From Anadara kagoshimensis (taxonomy: Eukaryota > Mollusca > Bivalvia > Arcoida > Arcidae), in assembly GCA_021292105.1 (NCBI GenBank), contig CM037860.1, positions 15,642,698-15,706,697 of the forward strand: 64,000 nt of DNA, given 5' to 3'. The translations under genes were made by a program, and so were the position numbers. Of the stretch, positions 1-11,451 are shown piece after piece. Numbering within the stretch: the stretch's first letter is position 1; each line of letters opens with the position of its first letter. A model generated the notes under the pieces. That model saw nothing but the letters and a program-made list of their open reading frames with translations, was not told the origin of the DNA and ran no database searches.

Positions 1-252
1 GGTTTATTTGATCGGCGATTTATCTAAGTTATATTTCCATAACTCTGGTCTGAGCAACCGGGCAATAGTGTTTTACTACTCGGTAACCATGGCTTTCAGG
101 TGATGTAGCAATTCTTGCTACAACTTTATGTACGGAAGGTCCGACTGTTATTGTTTTCTTTAGAATTTAGACCCAAATTACTACAATGAATGTAATAATT
201 CTAATGAAGTTGTTTAGACAAACAGAATTTATGTAACAATACACATTTTTGT

Positions 253-484
253 CGGATTTCACAATCATTCCTTATCTAAGATTTTCCTAATTTAAGTCTG
301 GTAGATTAGAAATCTTAATAATTTTAATTGTTAAGATAATCATGAATTTAATGTGTTATTTTCAGATCATTTTAAGTTTATTGCACCTATATTCTAATTT
401 TGGTAAAACATTTTATTTGTAGAACCAAAATTTCTCAGACTTAAGAAAAATCTTAGTTAAGGAACGATTTTGAAACTTGGCCCA
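253..484. mobile_element. MITE, 'TTTCACAATC' family, copy 1
   Basis: The two ends are imperfect inverted repeats of about 35 bp. The left end reads TTTCACAATCATTCCTTATC and continues CTAAGATTTTC. The right end is its reverse complement and finishes in TTGGCCC. The interior is AT-rich and non-coding. A second full copy lies at 51335-51587, and a partial one begins near 16235. No transposase is visible, so this is a non-autonomous DNA element. Confidence 0.6.
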
Positions 485-1214
485 ATACCACTTCTTTTCT
501 GATGATAGTTTGATCAGGTAAGTAATGTCATCCACATTATCAGTTATTAATCCTTTTTAGGATAAAAAATGCGGATTTGTTGGACATAGGATTTTTACAA
601 TTTGTAGTGAAGTCGAAAAATTGAAAAAAAATTGGGGTGTACAGACTTCATACAATAAGATTTTGTGCAGAGCTTGATAATGTACACTAGGTCACCAATA
701 AAATGTAGCAAAACGGGGTTTTAGTAATAATGAATATGGTCCTATAGTACCGTGTCCATTGTGTTACCAGTATAACATAGAGCTTGATTAATTAATAATT
801 AATATAAATGTCTCTAAGGGAATGATTTTATATAGTTTGAAATTATATAAATTTGTAAACTATCCGATATGTTCTACAGTCTTTTGTTTTTAAGTTATTG
901 GAAAGTAAAATTTACTTGGATTTATAATATGAATAATTTATTGAATAACTTAGGGTTTGGTAACATCTGAATTACACAGAACTTGACTTATCAATGCGAT
1001 AGAGATCATGGAGATGAGAATAAAAGATACAATTATATACAAAATTGGTATACACAGGTTTCACAAGTAAAATTTGAATTTGAACCATACTATGATATTG
1101 TCTGTCAAGGCTGTGTTTAATATTAGTAAGTAAATTTTCGAACATGTGATTATGAATTGTCAATAGAAACGGGAATATGAAAATTCTTGATAGAAATATT
1201 AGATTTTTATGTCA
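485..1214. other. AT-rich stretch with no recognised gene
   Basis: I see no coding pattern, splice-bounded exon or structured RNA here. It is AT-rich non-coding sequence between two repeats. Confidence 0.5.
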
Positions 1215-1445
1215 TGTAATAGTTGAGTTAAGCAATGGTGTTTAACGTTTCACTTATATCGAGACGTCTCGCCTACCGTCACACGGAAACATCGTTTAAT
1301 TAAGTTCACAACCGAAAGAACTCTTATCTCGTAATGCCAAGACAGTCACTACCCACTTTCAAATCTTATATTAGGTCAGACCCGGCCGGGAATGAACCCA
1401 CAACCTCCCACTTACAGAGTTACCACTCTACCAACCGCACCGATT
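1215..1445 (-). mobile_element. tRNA-derived SINE, copy 1
   Basis: Read on the minus strand, the right edge gives a tRNA-like head. There is an A-box-like GGTAGAGTGGTAACTC stretch and a B-box-like GGTTCATTCCC. A non-tRNA body follows, ending in a conserved block (plus strand: ATGGTGTTTAACGTTTCACT, then ATATCGAGACGTC). A related copy lies at 53157-53470. Pieces of the body block recur near 20540, 21090, 30075 and 31830. The short unmatched open frame at 1334-1573 lies inside it and is not a gene. Confidence 0.7.
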
Positions 1446-1680
1446 GGTTATGTAATAGGAATTTTGTTGGAGTTGAATTTCATTTTTTATTAGAATGTTC
1501 CCATTTTCTCACCTCAAGAAAAAGTTCCTTTAAAAGGACACCCGGACATCTTTCAAATGTTAAATTCAATTGATATTAATAATGACGATAGATTTATGTC
1601 TGTTTATTAATGAATAGCTCTTAAAAAATTTACCTTTTTTTAATTTATAATTATATATAAGAACTTCCATATTAATGAAA

Positions 1681-1831
1681 TACAGTCCAACCTGCCGTAA
1701 AGACCATCTCTATATAAGGGTCACCTGCATATAAAGGTCAGTAGAAATCCCAATTCATATTATTTGAACTTGTATATAAAGATCACCTGCTCTTAAAGAC
1801 CACTTTTACTGGTTCCCTTGGGTTGACTGTA
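1681..1831. mobile_element. Tc1/mariner-like MITE (TACAGTC...GACTGTA), copy 1
   Basis: The ends are TACAGTCCAACCTG and TTGACTGTA. The interior repeats words such as TATAAAGG and GGCCACCT in both orientations. Other copies lie at 10967-11146, 55085-55266 and 59389-59567. The CAGT termini flanked by TA suggest a TA target duplication, as in Tc1/mariner elements; that assignment is inference. Confidence 0.65.
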
Positions 1832-2183
1832 GTATACATTTGAATATTTAATTTGATTCAATAGATATACTTCATATAACTTTCGTACTTAAAGCTATCA
1901 TTATTACAATGCATATTGTTGCAGGTAAACTGCATTAGTATTTTTAGTATGTCATGTTTTGTACCGTGATTATTATGTCTAGATTGTACACCAATGTATA
2001 TATATATATACATTTATGTTTGAAACCTACAATTTTACCACCTCCAGTAGATTTGAGTGAAAAAATTCGATTTGACTTGTAACAGTAAATTTTTTCCACC
2101 AAAGATTTCTTTCCAAACCTTGTGAATGGTTAATGAATTTTATTCTGGACAACGGAATCATGGGATCAAACATGGCTAGTATA

Positions 2184-3671
2184 AAACAAGAGGCCCATGG
2201 GCCTTATACGCTCACCTGATAACTAATGGCTAGCTGATAGATTTAAAGAAAACATAAATACTAAACCCCAATGAATTTTTTCTTTACATCAAAATGATCA
2301 TTGCATCAATACCTACAACATTCTAATATACATGCCTATACAAAACTTTTATAGTTTTCAAGATAATTAACCATTTCAGTATTGTTTTCGCATCTGTGAC
2401 CTTGACCTTTGAACCCATGACCTTTTTCTATACGTCAAAATGATCATTGTATCAATACCTACAACATTCTAATATACATGCCTATACAAAAAATTTATAG
2501 TTTTCGAGATAATTAACCATTTCGGTATTGATTCGCATCTGTGACCTTGACCTTTGAACCCATGACCTTTTTCTATACATCAAAATGATTGTTGTATCAA
2601 TACCTACAACATTCTAATATACATGCCTATACAAAAAGTTTATAGTTTTCGAGATAATTAACCATTTCGGTATTGTCTCGCATCTGTGACCTTGACCTTT
2701 GAACCCATGACCTTTTTCTATACATCAAAATGATCGTTGTATCAATACCTACAACATTCTAATATACATGCCTATACAAAAAGTTTATAGTTTTCGAGAT
2801 AATTAAACATTTCCGTATTGTTTCGCATCTGTGACCTTGACCTTTGAACCCATGACCTCTTTCTGTACATCAAAATGATCGTTGTATCAATACCTACAGC
2901 ATTCTAATATACATGCCTATACAAAAAGTTTATAGTTTTCGAGATAATTAAACATTTCCGTATTGTTTCGCATCTGTGACCTTGACCTTTGAACCCATGA
3001 CCTTTTTCTATATATCAAAATGATCGTTGTATCAATACCTACAACATTCTAATATAAATGCCTATACAAAAAGTTTATAGTTTTCGAGATAAGTAACCAT
3101 TTTGGTATTGTTTTACATCTGTGACCTTGACCTTTGAACCCATGACCTTTTTCTATACACCAAAATGATTGTTGTATCAATACCTACAACATTCTAATAT
3201 ACATGCCTATACAAAAAGTTTATAGTTTTCGAGATAATAATTATAATCAGAGGTAAAAAAAATTAGGTCACGACCTTCACAATTGACCTTGACCTCAATT
3301 TGAAGATACTAACAAGAAGATGTCAAAACTGAAAACCCCATGTCATTATCTGGCCAAATAGTCAAGTTATAACAATTTGAAGCTATTTTACGATTTTTTC
3401 AAAATTAAACGCAAAAACGCGTAACCTATTTTTTGTCCGAATTTCACAAAATGAACAAACTATAGGCTAAAGACCCTAGAGAAGCCAAATATCACATCAG
3501 ATTTTTCTCTAATCAATACTTTCGGAGAAGAAGATTTTTTAAGATTTTTGCACCCCTAGGTCACCTTGACCTAGTTATGGTAGCCATGGCAACACCACGA
3601 ACAAATTTGAATTGCACCGACCAAGACATGCATCTGACCAAGTCTCGTTGAAATCTGCCCAGTGGTTCGTG

Positions 3672-3730
<59 letters not shown>

Positions 3731-3741
3731 AGACAACGGAC

Positions 3742-3773
<32 letters not shown>

Positions 3774-3792
3774 TGCCTCAGGTGAGCTAAAA
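2184..3792. mobile_element. Composite repeat element carrying a 145-bp tandem array
   Basis: The left edge is ACAAGAGGCCCATGGGCC followed by a CTCACCTGA word. The right edge is GCTCACTTGAGCC...CTCAGGTGAGCT, a hairpin. Between them are a seven-copy 145-bp array, an AGGTCA-rich stretch and a GAC trinucleotide run at about 3697-3731. The open frame at 3561-3797 is the antisense of that run and is not a gene. A non-autonomous element with internal tandem repeats resembles bivalve Helitron-associated elements, but I cannot confirm the class. Confidence 0.55.
2281..3236. repeat. 145-bp tandem repeat, about 6.6 copies
   Basis: The landmark GCATCTGTGACCTTGACC recurs near 2535, 2680, 2825 and 2970, exactly 145 bp apart. 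Each unit contains ATCAATACCTACAACATTCT, a TATAGTTTTC block and a TGACCTTGACCTTTGAACCC block. Units differ by only a few substitutions, so expansion was recent or the array is being homogenised. Confidence 0.9.
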
Positions 3793-5402
3793 AGCAACGG
3801 GTAATGATTTTCACTCCGATTTCACTTATACGGGATATTCTACATCAGTTACAAAAATCACAACCACGTGGAAATCATTAGTGCAATAAAAAATATGTAA
3901 ATATTGACCTATAATATTTACACAGGCTGTGATTATGTTTATAAAAAACAAAAAAACAAAAATTCAAAACTAGCAAACAATTACATGTACATACCAAATT
4001 CGATGCCATCTTCTTGCTTTCTTGTCCCTCCTCAGTAAAGTCGATAAAATCGAAATTTTAAATCGTATTGAACATCCTTCTCACTTACTTGTCACGAATA
4101 TAAGCTATATATAGTCAACTATTATTTAAAATTTTTGACGAAAACTATTTAGATTGCCGGTCTTCACACGCCACTAGTTATGTTTCACCCGATAAACCTG
4201 TCCTTTTTAAATCACCATTATCCGCCGTGTAATATATGTCAACAGAATTAAGCAAACTGTATTAACTGTATACGATTTCATAAAGTGATTTTTTCAGAGA
4301 TTTGTTTGCATAATATTCTGAAAATTATTTAATTGCTAACTTAACTCAAATGGTAATTACTTAAATGAGTGGATTAAGAACTAAAATGTCATATTATAAA
4401 TTTTTGAATTTTCTGAATGAAATATTCAAAAATTTGTAACTTGAATGAAATATTCATTAGTTTATGACATGACAACTGTCCCAGGTCAAAATTACTCAGC
4501 ATTTTATTAAGACCATTGCAATGCGCTGGAGGCAATGAACTTACAGCTGGGGTTGACTCTGCGCCATGCCCAACGTCAGATGGAAGTACAAGATAATAGA
4601 CAGCTTAAGCTGTCAAACAAAGCGGCATTAGTGTTGAAATTTACAACCTTCCACTTAATTGCAAGGTTAGAAACTTGCAATAATCTATTCCTTGTAGAAA
4701 AGGGAAGGTGTAAAATCCGAGGATTACATTTGTTATACCCCCCTCAAAAGAATTCAAAATAAAGGGTATATAGGAATAACCCTGTCTGCCAGTCCCCTAA
4801 TTGTACCCGCTCCATATCTTCCATGTCTGTTGATGTATTTTCATCAAACTTGGAGCAAATGTGACCCAACATGAGACTATGTTTCGCAAATTCCAAATCT
4901 GAATGCATAGGTCAAAGGTCAAGGCCACACGACCAAATCTTATTAATAACATCTCTGCAATATTTGGGGCGGAGTTATTTGGCTCTCAAGAAACTGCTCT
5001 ATGTATCCATATACCTACCTACCTACCTACCGCTTTCGGTGGAGCATAAGGTCAACACAATGCTTCACCACTCAGCTCTATTTATGATTTAGCTTTTGTC
5101 CCTCCCAATGCCAGTGTCAGTTGTTTTTTTAGTTCTTCTTCAACAGTTCTGCGCAAGTTTGTTTTGGTCTGCTTCGTATTCATACGGACTTTAATTTATT
5201 AATTGATCAAAACATAAGTACTGAATTGTAAGCATTACAGATGCGAGCTGTTCAGATTATTTCTATACCTGTTCTGATTATCATCAAACGAAGCAGCTTC
5301 TTGTACAGTCTATACGGAATGTACAGTAATTCTTCATGCTAATTGTGAATTTGCATGTATGATTTCAAACTTATAAATGTACTACTCCCAGAGTCGTATG
5401 AT
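3793..5402. other. Non-coding stretch with a foldback and a dispersed repeat
   Basis: It holds a foldback at about 4388-4475 with GTCATAT-type ends, and a dispersed AGGTCA-bearing repeat at about 4780-5060 (GGTATATAGGAATAACCCTG ... GGCTCTCAAGAAACTG). A relative of that repeat lies at 62505-62660. The open frames at 4535-4762 and 4871-5092 show no domain or splice context, and I do not accept them as genes. Confidence 0.5.
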
Positions 5403-5573
5403 ATTTGCGCCGATTTTTAAAAATTTTATTTTTTCATTTGCGCCGATTTCATTTTTTCATTTGCGTCGATTATTTTTTTTTATTTGCTGATTTACCTGTA
5501 ATTACCTGTAAAATGTTTTAGGTATAATGTAAAATAAATAATGTATATTACGTGCATTGTTTCAGACTTGAGG

Positions 5574-6405
5574 ATTGATTGTTGTCGCTTTTATCTCGCT
5601 CAAAATTGGTGGAGAAAAATCCAGTCTGTCGGTCTAAGCAATGAATACAAAGACAAATCGTGTGAAATTGGGAAATGGCTTTCTCAATTCTTTGGATTAC
5701 CGTTTCTTCCGCCGGATTAAATAGAGTAATGTTTTACCGAGAACATAATGCCAAGCGCTCCATCCGATGATAAGTGTACGGAATTACCGAGGACATAATG
5801 CCAAACTCTCCATCCGATGATAAGTGTACGGAATTACCGAGGACATAATGCCAAACGCTCCATCCGATGATAAGTGTACGGAATTACCGAGGACATAATG
5901 CCAAACGCTCCATCCGATGAAAAGTGTACGGAATTACCGAGGACATAATGCCAAACGCTCCATCCGATGAAAAGTGTACGGAATTACCGAGGACATAATG
6001 CCAAACGCTCCATCCGATAAAAAGTGTACGGAATTTCTAGACTATCTGGTAAACAATTATATATGTTCAGATTCGCGATAGCCACCTCCTTTCTGGGCAG
6101 TCGCGCCTGTTGAAAACTGCAAGAGGACAAATAATGGTCCGGAGTCATGTCATTCTCACTACAATGAACAATTTTATTCGCATCATCCGAACATGTTTAT
6201 ATTCATCGATGTAATCAAGAAAATCCAAGCTACCACTTACGTTAAGATGAGAACACTTGGTATGCCTGCCGCCGTACGCAAACCAGAAAAGAAGAAGATG
6301 GACTTTGTTCTTGATCGCTACAATAAGTATTGAAATGGTGAAATTACAAGATCGGACTATATAAGATGTGTTGCATACAAGTACTCGGCCACAACAGATC
6401 TATAA
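5574..6405 (+). pseudogene. MULE transposase C-terminal fragment
   Basis: The first piece reads CCRFYLAQNWWRKIQSVGLS and then GKWLSQFFGLPFLPPD, the zinc-binding and WWRK region common to metazoan MULE transposases. After the minisatellite it continues as EFLDYLVNNYI...PPPFWAV, then NGPESCHSHYNEQFY, FIDVIKKIQATTYVKM and YNKY, ending at TAA 6403-6405. At least two in-frame stops interrupt it: TAG after DSR near 6052, and TGA after YNKY near 6334, where tryptophan would be expected. The minisatellite adds frameshifts. The N-terminal DDE part is absent. It is clearly dead. Confidence 0.8.
5733..6034 (+). repeat. 50-bp minisatellite inside transposase codons, 6 copies
   Basis: The unit GAATTACCGAGGACATAATG followed by CCAAACGCTCCATCCGATGA and AAAGTGTACG starts at 5781, 5831, 5881, 5931 and 5981, with an earlier variant at about 5733. 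In one frame a unit encodes ENIMPSAPSDDKCTEF, which is transposase sequence. The array therefore arose by amplifying a piece of the coding region. Fifty is not a multiple of three, so it shifts the frame. Confidence 0.9.
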
Positions 6406-6512
6406 TCTGTATTCCGTTTTCGTAGTTGTGCTTTTAATAAAAAATTACTTATTTTATCCGAGATTTACCTGTAAAAAATCGGCGCAAATGAAAAAAAAAA
6501 TCGGCGCAAATG

Positions 6513-7052
6513 CAACGCCGACTTCCAGTGATTTAGAACGAAACTTAGAAATATTGAAACAAAATTCTGAAAAATAATGCCTGTTCAAACTTATTAGTTG
6601 TATAATCAGTGGCCTCGATTTATTTTCATCTTATTCTGTTGTCCCATGTTTAGTTGCGAGTGTTTATGCGTTTGGCTTTTGTCAAAGCTATACAGTTTTA
6701 ACAATGGAGTAATATAGTCTGTAAAGTTATTATCTAATGTTTATGTGTGTTTCGCCTCTATTGTACATTTGATACTGTCAAGCACATGTTTTTTTCTATT
6801 TAAAACTTTATATATTCCATGTTAAATTCGAATTAATTAGCTTACTTGAAAATTACACTTTAATAAAAATGCGATCAAAATAGTTAATTTAAACCAAGAT
6901 ATTCTTCAAGGTTTTTTCACTGACATTTCATTTTACTCGTTTTTCAAATAAATGATATTTCTTATGAAAAACAATAAGGCCGTAGATGTTATCATAACAT
7001 TCATTTTATTTATCGAAGCAAGACAAGTTACATAACATATAATGTTTACTAG
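6513..7052. other. AT-rich intergenic DNA
   Basis: I see no coding or structured feature. Short open frames here lack support. Confidence 0.4.
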
Positions 7053-7312
7053 TATAGGCAAACAATATTGACATGTCCGCTTGACCTTTTATGACACGTA
7101 TTCATATAGGGGTACCCATCCAATATGTGGGTAGTATTGGGGTTCGTGCGCAAATAATACACACACAATGGACGAGTTTACTCTTTGAAAATAGCGTTTC
7201 CCCATTCTGTATACGAAACAAACACTTGCATTCCCTATACATAAATGTACTCGCCTATAATAAATATTTAAATTAAAGGTCAAGCGGATAGGTTAATTTT
7301 TTTTTGCCTATA
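7053..7312. mobile_element. MITE, 'TATAGGCAAACA' family, copy 1
   Basis: The left end TATAGGCAAACAATATTGAC, continuing through CCGCTTGACCTTT, is the inverted repeat of the right end AAAGGTCAAGCGGATAGG...TTTGCCTATA. A second copy lies at 46723-46964. It has no coding capacity. The facing open frames at 7089-7283 and 7091-7276 are by-products of its symmetry. Confidence 0.75.
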
Positions 7313-8081
7313 TTTAATTGATAACAACATTAATAGTATGATATAACGTAAAAAAGCACTGTATTCGTTTTAAACTGGGTAAATTCCTTCCAAAGCACCT
7401 AGTCTCACTTCCACGGTGATGTTAGTTCACTTTGCTATATGTATTGTTATATGGTTTGCCGTAAGTGCACAAGTAAGTAATTTTGTCCTTATTTTTATAG
7501 ATATTGACAAAAAACTAAACATTTTACAACCTTTCCTCTATATATTTATAGACTGCTGGATATACCTCATGCGCCTGTGACACAACTCGATTTCACATGA
7601 TAAAACGGGTGCCCTTGAAACATTATTCTTGTAGCAACCCGATCGTGAGATAGGCGTTTCTTTATGAAAACAGATACAATGCCAGTAATACAAACTAGTA
7701 CGGGTGTGTGTCGCATTTTTCAAATGATATATGCTTGAAAAAGAAGAAAAAAATAAATGTACTTTATTCTGTAAATTGGCATAGTTAGGGTAGATTATAT
7801 CTACCTGTATTTAATAACAAGGTTTGAAAAAAAAGAATTTCTTAAACATTTTACCTGGACGACCTGATGACCGAGTATTTTTATGTTGACAATAAAACAC
7901 AGAGGTATTATGATAAACATATCCCAAATATGTGGATAATAAAGAGAGTATTTTATCATTTCTAATCTCTAGTGTTGTTTTATAGTGAAATAGTTGCTAT
8001 GGCTACAGGTAAATCTTCACTGTTTCTGTGGTCCTTTATACACGATGTAATTATCGACAGACTGAAAATGGCGCCCTCTTC
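7313..8081. other. Region downstream of the DEG/ENaC gene
   Basis: This is probably the 3' UTR and downstream flank of the minus-strand channel gene. An AATAAA lies on the minus strand near 7760, but I cannot say which polyadenylation site is used. No other gene is seen. Confidence 0.35.
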
Positions 8082-11000
8082 TTATTGAAGGTCTAAATAC
8101 AGGACTAAGTGTGTTTGATATAACTCCACTCTCGTTTGAATCCTCGAAGTCAGAACTGCTACCTTGGTAACTGAATATGGATTTCCGTTTCTGCGTTCTT
8201 TTTTATCAATAGTGTCACTGTGAGTTTTATTTGACTTTTCATCTTCTGTTGGTTCCGATCTCAGTAATTTATGGAAACTGTAAGAACCTATCTCGCCGAC
8301 CAGCTGAAACACCTCAAATATGCTCAATACAGATAGACCTATCCACAGACCTAAAGCACCACCCACATCTGATACAAATTGTGCACTCTGAAAGAAGAAC
8401 AAAGCTAGTAGTTAGTGTTACCATGGGATACATACATGTAGCTCGACAATACTACTAATCATATGCTAAGTATATGAACCATTAAAAAGTTTATAGTGCC
8501 CCCACTGCCACGCAAAGCAAACTGAAAATTAAGTCACAGTAACCTACTTTAATTCGTCATTCAAAAGACACATTTGCTCAATCCAAAAATAGTTTGTCAG
8601 TATCTTTTTTATAATAATAATAATAATAATATTAGAGGAAGAATAAGAAAGAAGAAACAAAGGAGTGAGCATAATATCTCACCCACTTTGTTTTGGGTAC
8701 ATAAAAAAGATTGTAACTGGGATCACGGTCTGTTATCCATAATCCTCATATTGCCAAAAATGTAACATCACTGTCATATACCATTTTTTTAAAATGTATT
8801 TTATGATTAAATTAAAAAAATGGTATATGACGTAACTAACAATAAGAAGGAACAGACATACATATAAGAAACAGAACCAAAAACAATATGATTTATCATT
8901 AGTATAGAATAGTACAATTCTCCACCATTTGGTAATATAAACTAGCTGTAGCTCATTGATGGAGGATATATATGGTATAGGATTGGTTTTAGTCTGTGGA
9001 ATGATAATTGTGTCGGACATTGGTATTGACTGGAACGTTTTATCTCATGTTGCTAGGCAACAAACCAATGGAGTCCCTATGTTATACATGTATGGAACAG
9101 TTACCTCAATTTCCGCTACCTCGTCAATAACTTCGTAATTCAGATCTTCATAATACACCATTAGTTTCACAAAATGGAGTCTGAAAACGTAAATATATTT
9201 AGTCAAATTATATTTTCGTAGTATAAAAGGGTTGAAAATATTATCAGGGAATGTTACAAAAAACAATTTTTCCAAAATAATTTACCTAAAGTTTAAAATT
9301 TTATTATTTTTGCAAAATGTATATGATACAAACCATGTTTTAGTGAGGTTTAAAACTACTTTGACAATATAGCAATGTAGTCTTAAATGTTTAAAATGAT
9401 TATCGACACCTTGGGCATCTAATTGGTACATTTAACAAAACTGTACTGTCTCTTGAGAACAAAATGGCCTCGCTCCCAACATTTAATGTTTTTCCGGGAA
9501 CTGAACCTTTTTGACGTGACCTTGGTTCAAGGTCATGGCACACCTTTGTCCATGAAAATTATTCATGTGAAGTTTTATAACAGTCGTCCAAAGCAGCTAT
9601 GGGAAATGGCCTGGACATGGGAAAAACTAATTTGCGGGGGAGGGGATATAATTAGATTTCTTTGTCTAACTTAACACAATCTTAGCTAGGTAATACAGTA
9701 AAGGCCCCGGGATCACGAACAGTCATGACTTAACTTCAGCAAAAACTTAGTTTTGACTCAACTAATTAAATTCCAAGAAAAGTGGACCACGAAAACAAGC
9801 TCAGTCCAAAGTAGCGGTGTCAATGACAGGCTCCTCGTCGAATGCACCAACCTGTCCAACACCAAATCTGTTGTGTAGAGTGTGATTTTACTACGAAACA
9901 GGTATCGGACGAGAATCTCCTCATCCCCCAAACATCCTAAAGGGTTTTGTCAATCGACAAAGACTCTACGAACGTTCATTTTACGTTCAATGTCTTCGAG
10001 GCGTTCCAATAAACCAAGAACGGTCGACATTTTGAGTCAGATTTAAATATTTAAGACTGCCAGGTACTTAGAAAAGTTCAGTTCAAACTTAAATTTAAGT
10101 AAGAAAAAATAAGTTAAATTTTGTTTCGTGATACATTTACTTTTTAAGTTTTTTCTTATCTCTCAGAATTAAGAAAAACTAAGATTTAAGTATAAAATTA
10201 GCTTAAGTATTGTTCGTGACCCCGGAGCCAGACCTATCGAGAGTTTAACACTAAGATAATGAATAAGTACCGAATCGTAAACGTACAATGTATCTTCATC
10301 ATTTCGACAGCTACAATCTATCACCTGACAGTATTTTGGTTTCTATAGGTATCCATATCTCGGCTCCTTATGTTAGGACAGTGTTAAAACTTTCGACAGG
10401 TCTATACTTTATTTGTCAAATTCATTGTCTGTATATATACTTACGACATTTCTCTTTCGGTCAATTTCCGAATATATGCACAATGTTTAGGTTGTTTTGA
10501 CATGCACTTCTAATAAAAGAAACTGAAAATTAAAAAAAAACAGTTCAGCATTAATTTTTGTTGTATTATTATCGTTCTGGATTGCATGTACAAGCTTCAG
10601 TTTCACAATGATTTTCTGTGCAAATTTTGACAACATTTTATAATATCGCAAATAAAAATATCAACAAAGAACAGGATACAAGATTGACCTTCGATTGCCA
10701 GTAAATTAATGAAAATCTTGAAAAATAACAAAATAATTCAGGTCCCAGTTGTTTAAAGTTTAATTAGTTTAATCGATGATTAACACAAATTCAAAATATC
10801 AAACTGATGGATTTAGTTAGATGATATTTACTTAAGACATTTTCAGTATAAATTTCACTACAAATTGGAAATTATGCAAAATTCAAATTTTGACTAATCA
10901 GTATATAAACTAATCAAACTTCAAACAACTGATCCCTGATTTCAAATTTGTGAGATTTATAGACAATACACTCAAACCTGTCTATAAAGGCCACTAACAG

Positions 11001-11412
11001 GATCCAGTAAATGTGACCTTTATGGGCAGGTCTTAATATAAAGGTTCAAACAATATGAATTAAGAACAATTGGGATACATTTCTACTGGCCTTTATAAGC
11101 AGGTGGTCCTTATATAGAGGGGACCTTAAAGGCAGGTTGGACTGTATTAATTAAGAGATGATTGCGAAACTGACACAGTGTATTTGAAAAAAAAACATCA
11201 CGAGTCCCCAGAAAAATGACGGCTAGTTTAAATAATCCAGTCGTATCAATTGTCAGTAAAACCAAAGAAACAAAGAAATGTGACGAAATGCAAAAAACAT
11301 AATATAAGGCACACTTGTTGAAAACAGAGACAACTTTACATATTATACAAAGAAGCTTAACTGGAACAGACAACAGAGTTAGCAGCTACCCATCAATTAC
11401 AGACGTTTATTG

Positions 11413-11451
<39 letters not shown>

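Larger units (their letters stand above)
5403..6512 (+). mobile_element. Mutator-like (MULE) DNA transposon, internally deleted
   Basis: The ends are inverted clusters of ATTTGCGCCGATTTT: three versions on the left (5403-5480) and two inverted on the right (6476-6512). The interior begins directly with the C-terminal third of a transposase at about 5574, so the 5' coding part is missing. A 50-bp minisatellite interrupts the coding remnant. This is a non-autonomous, decayed DNA transposon. Confidence 0.75.
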
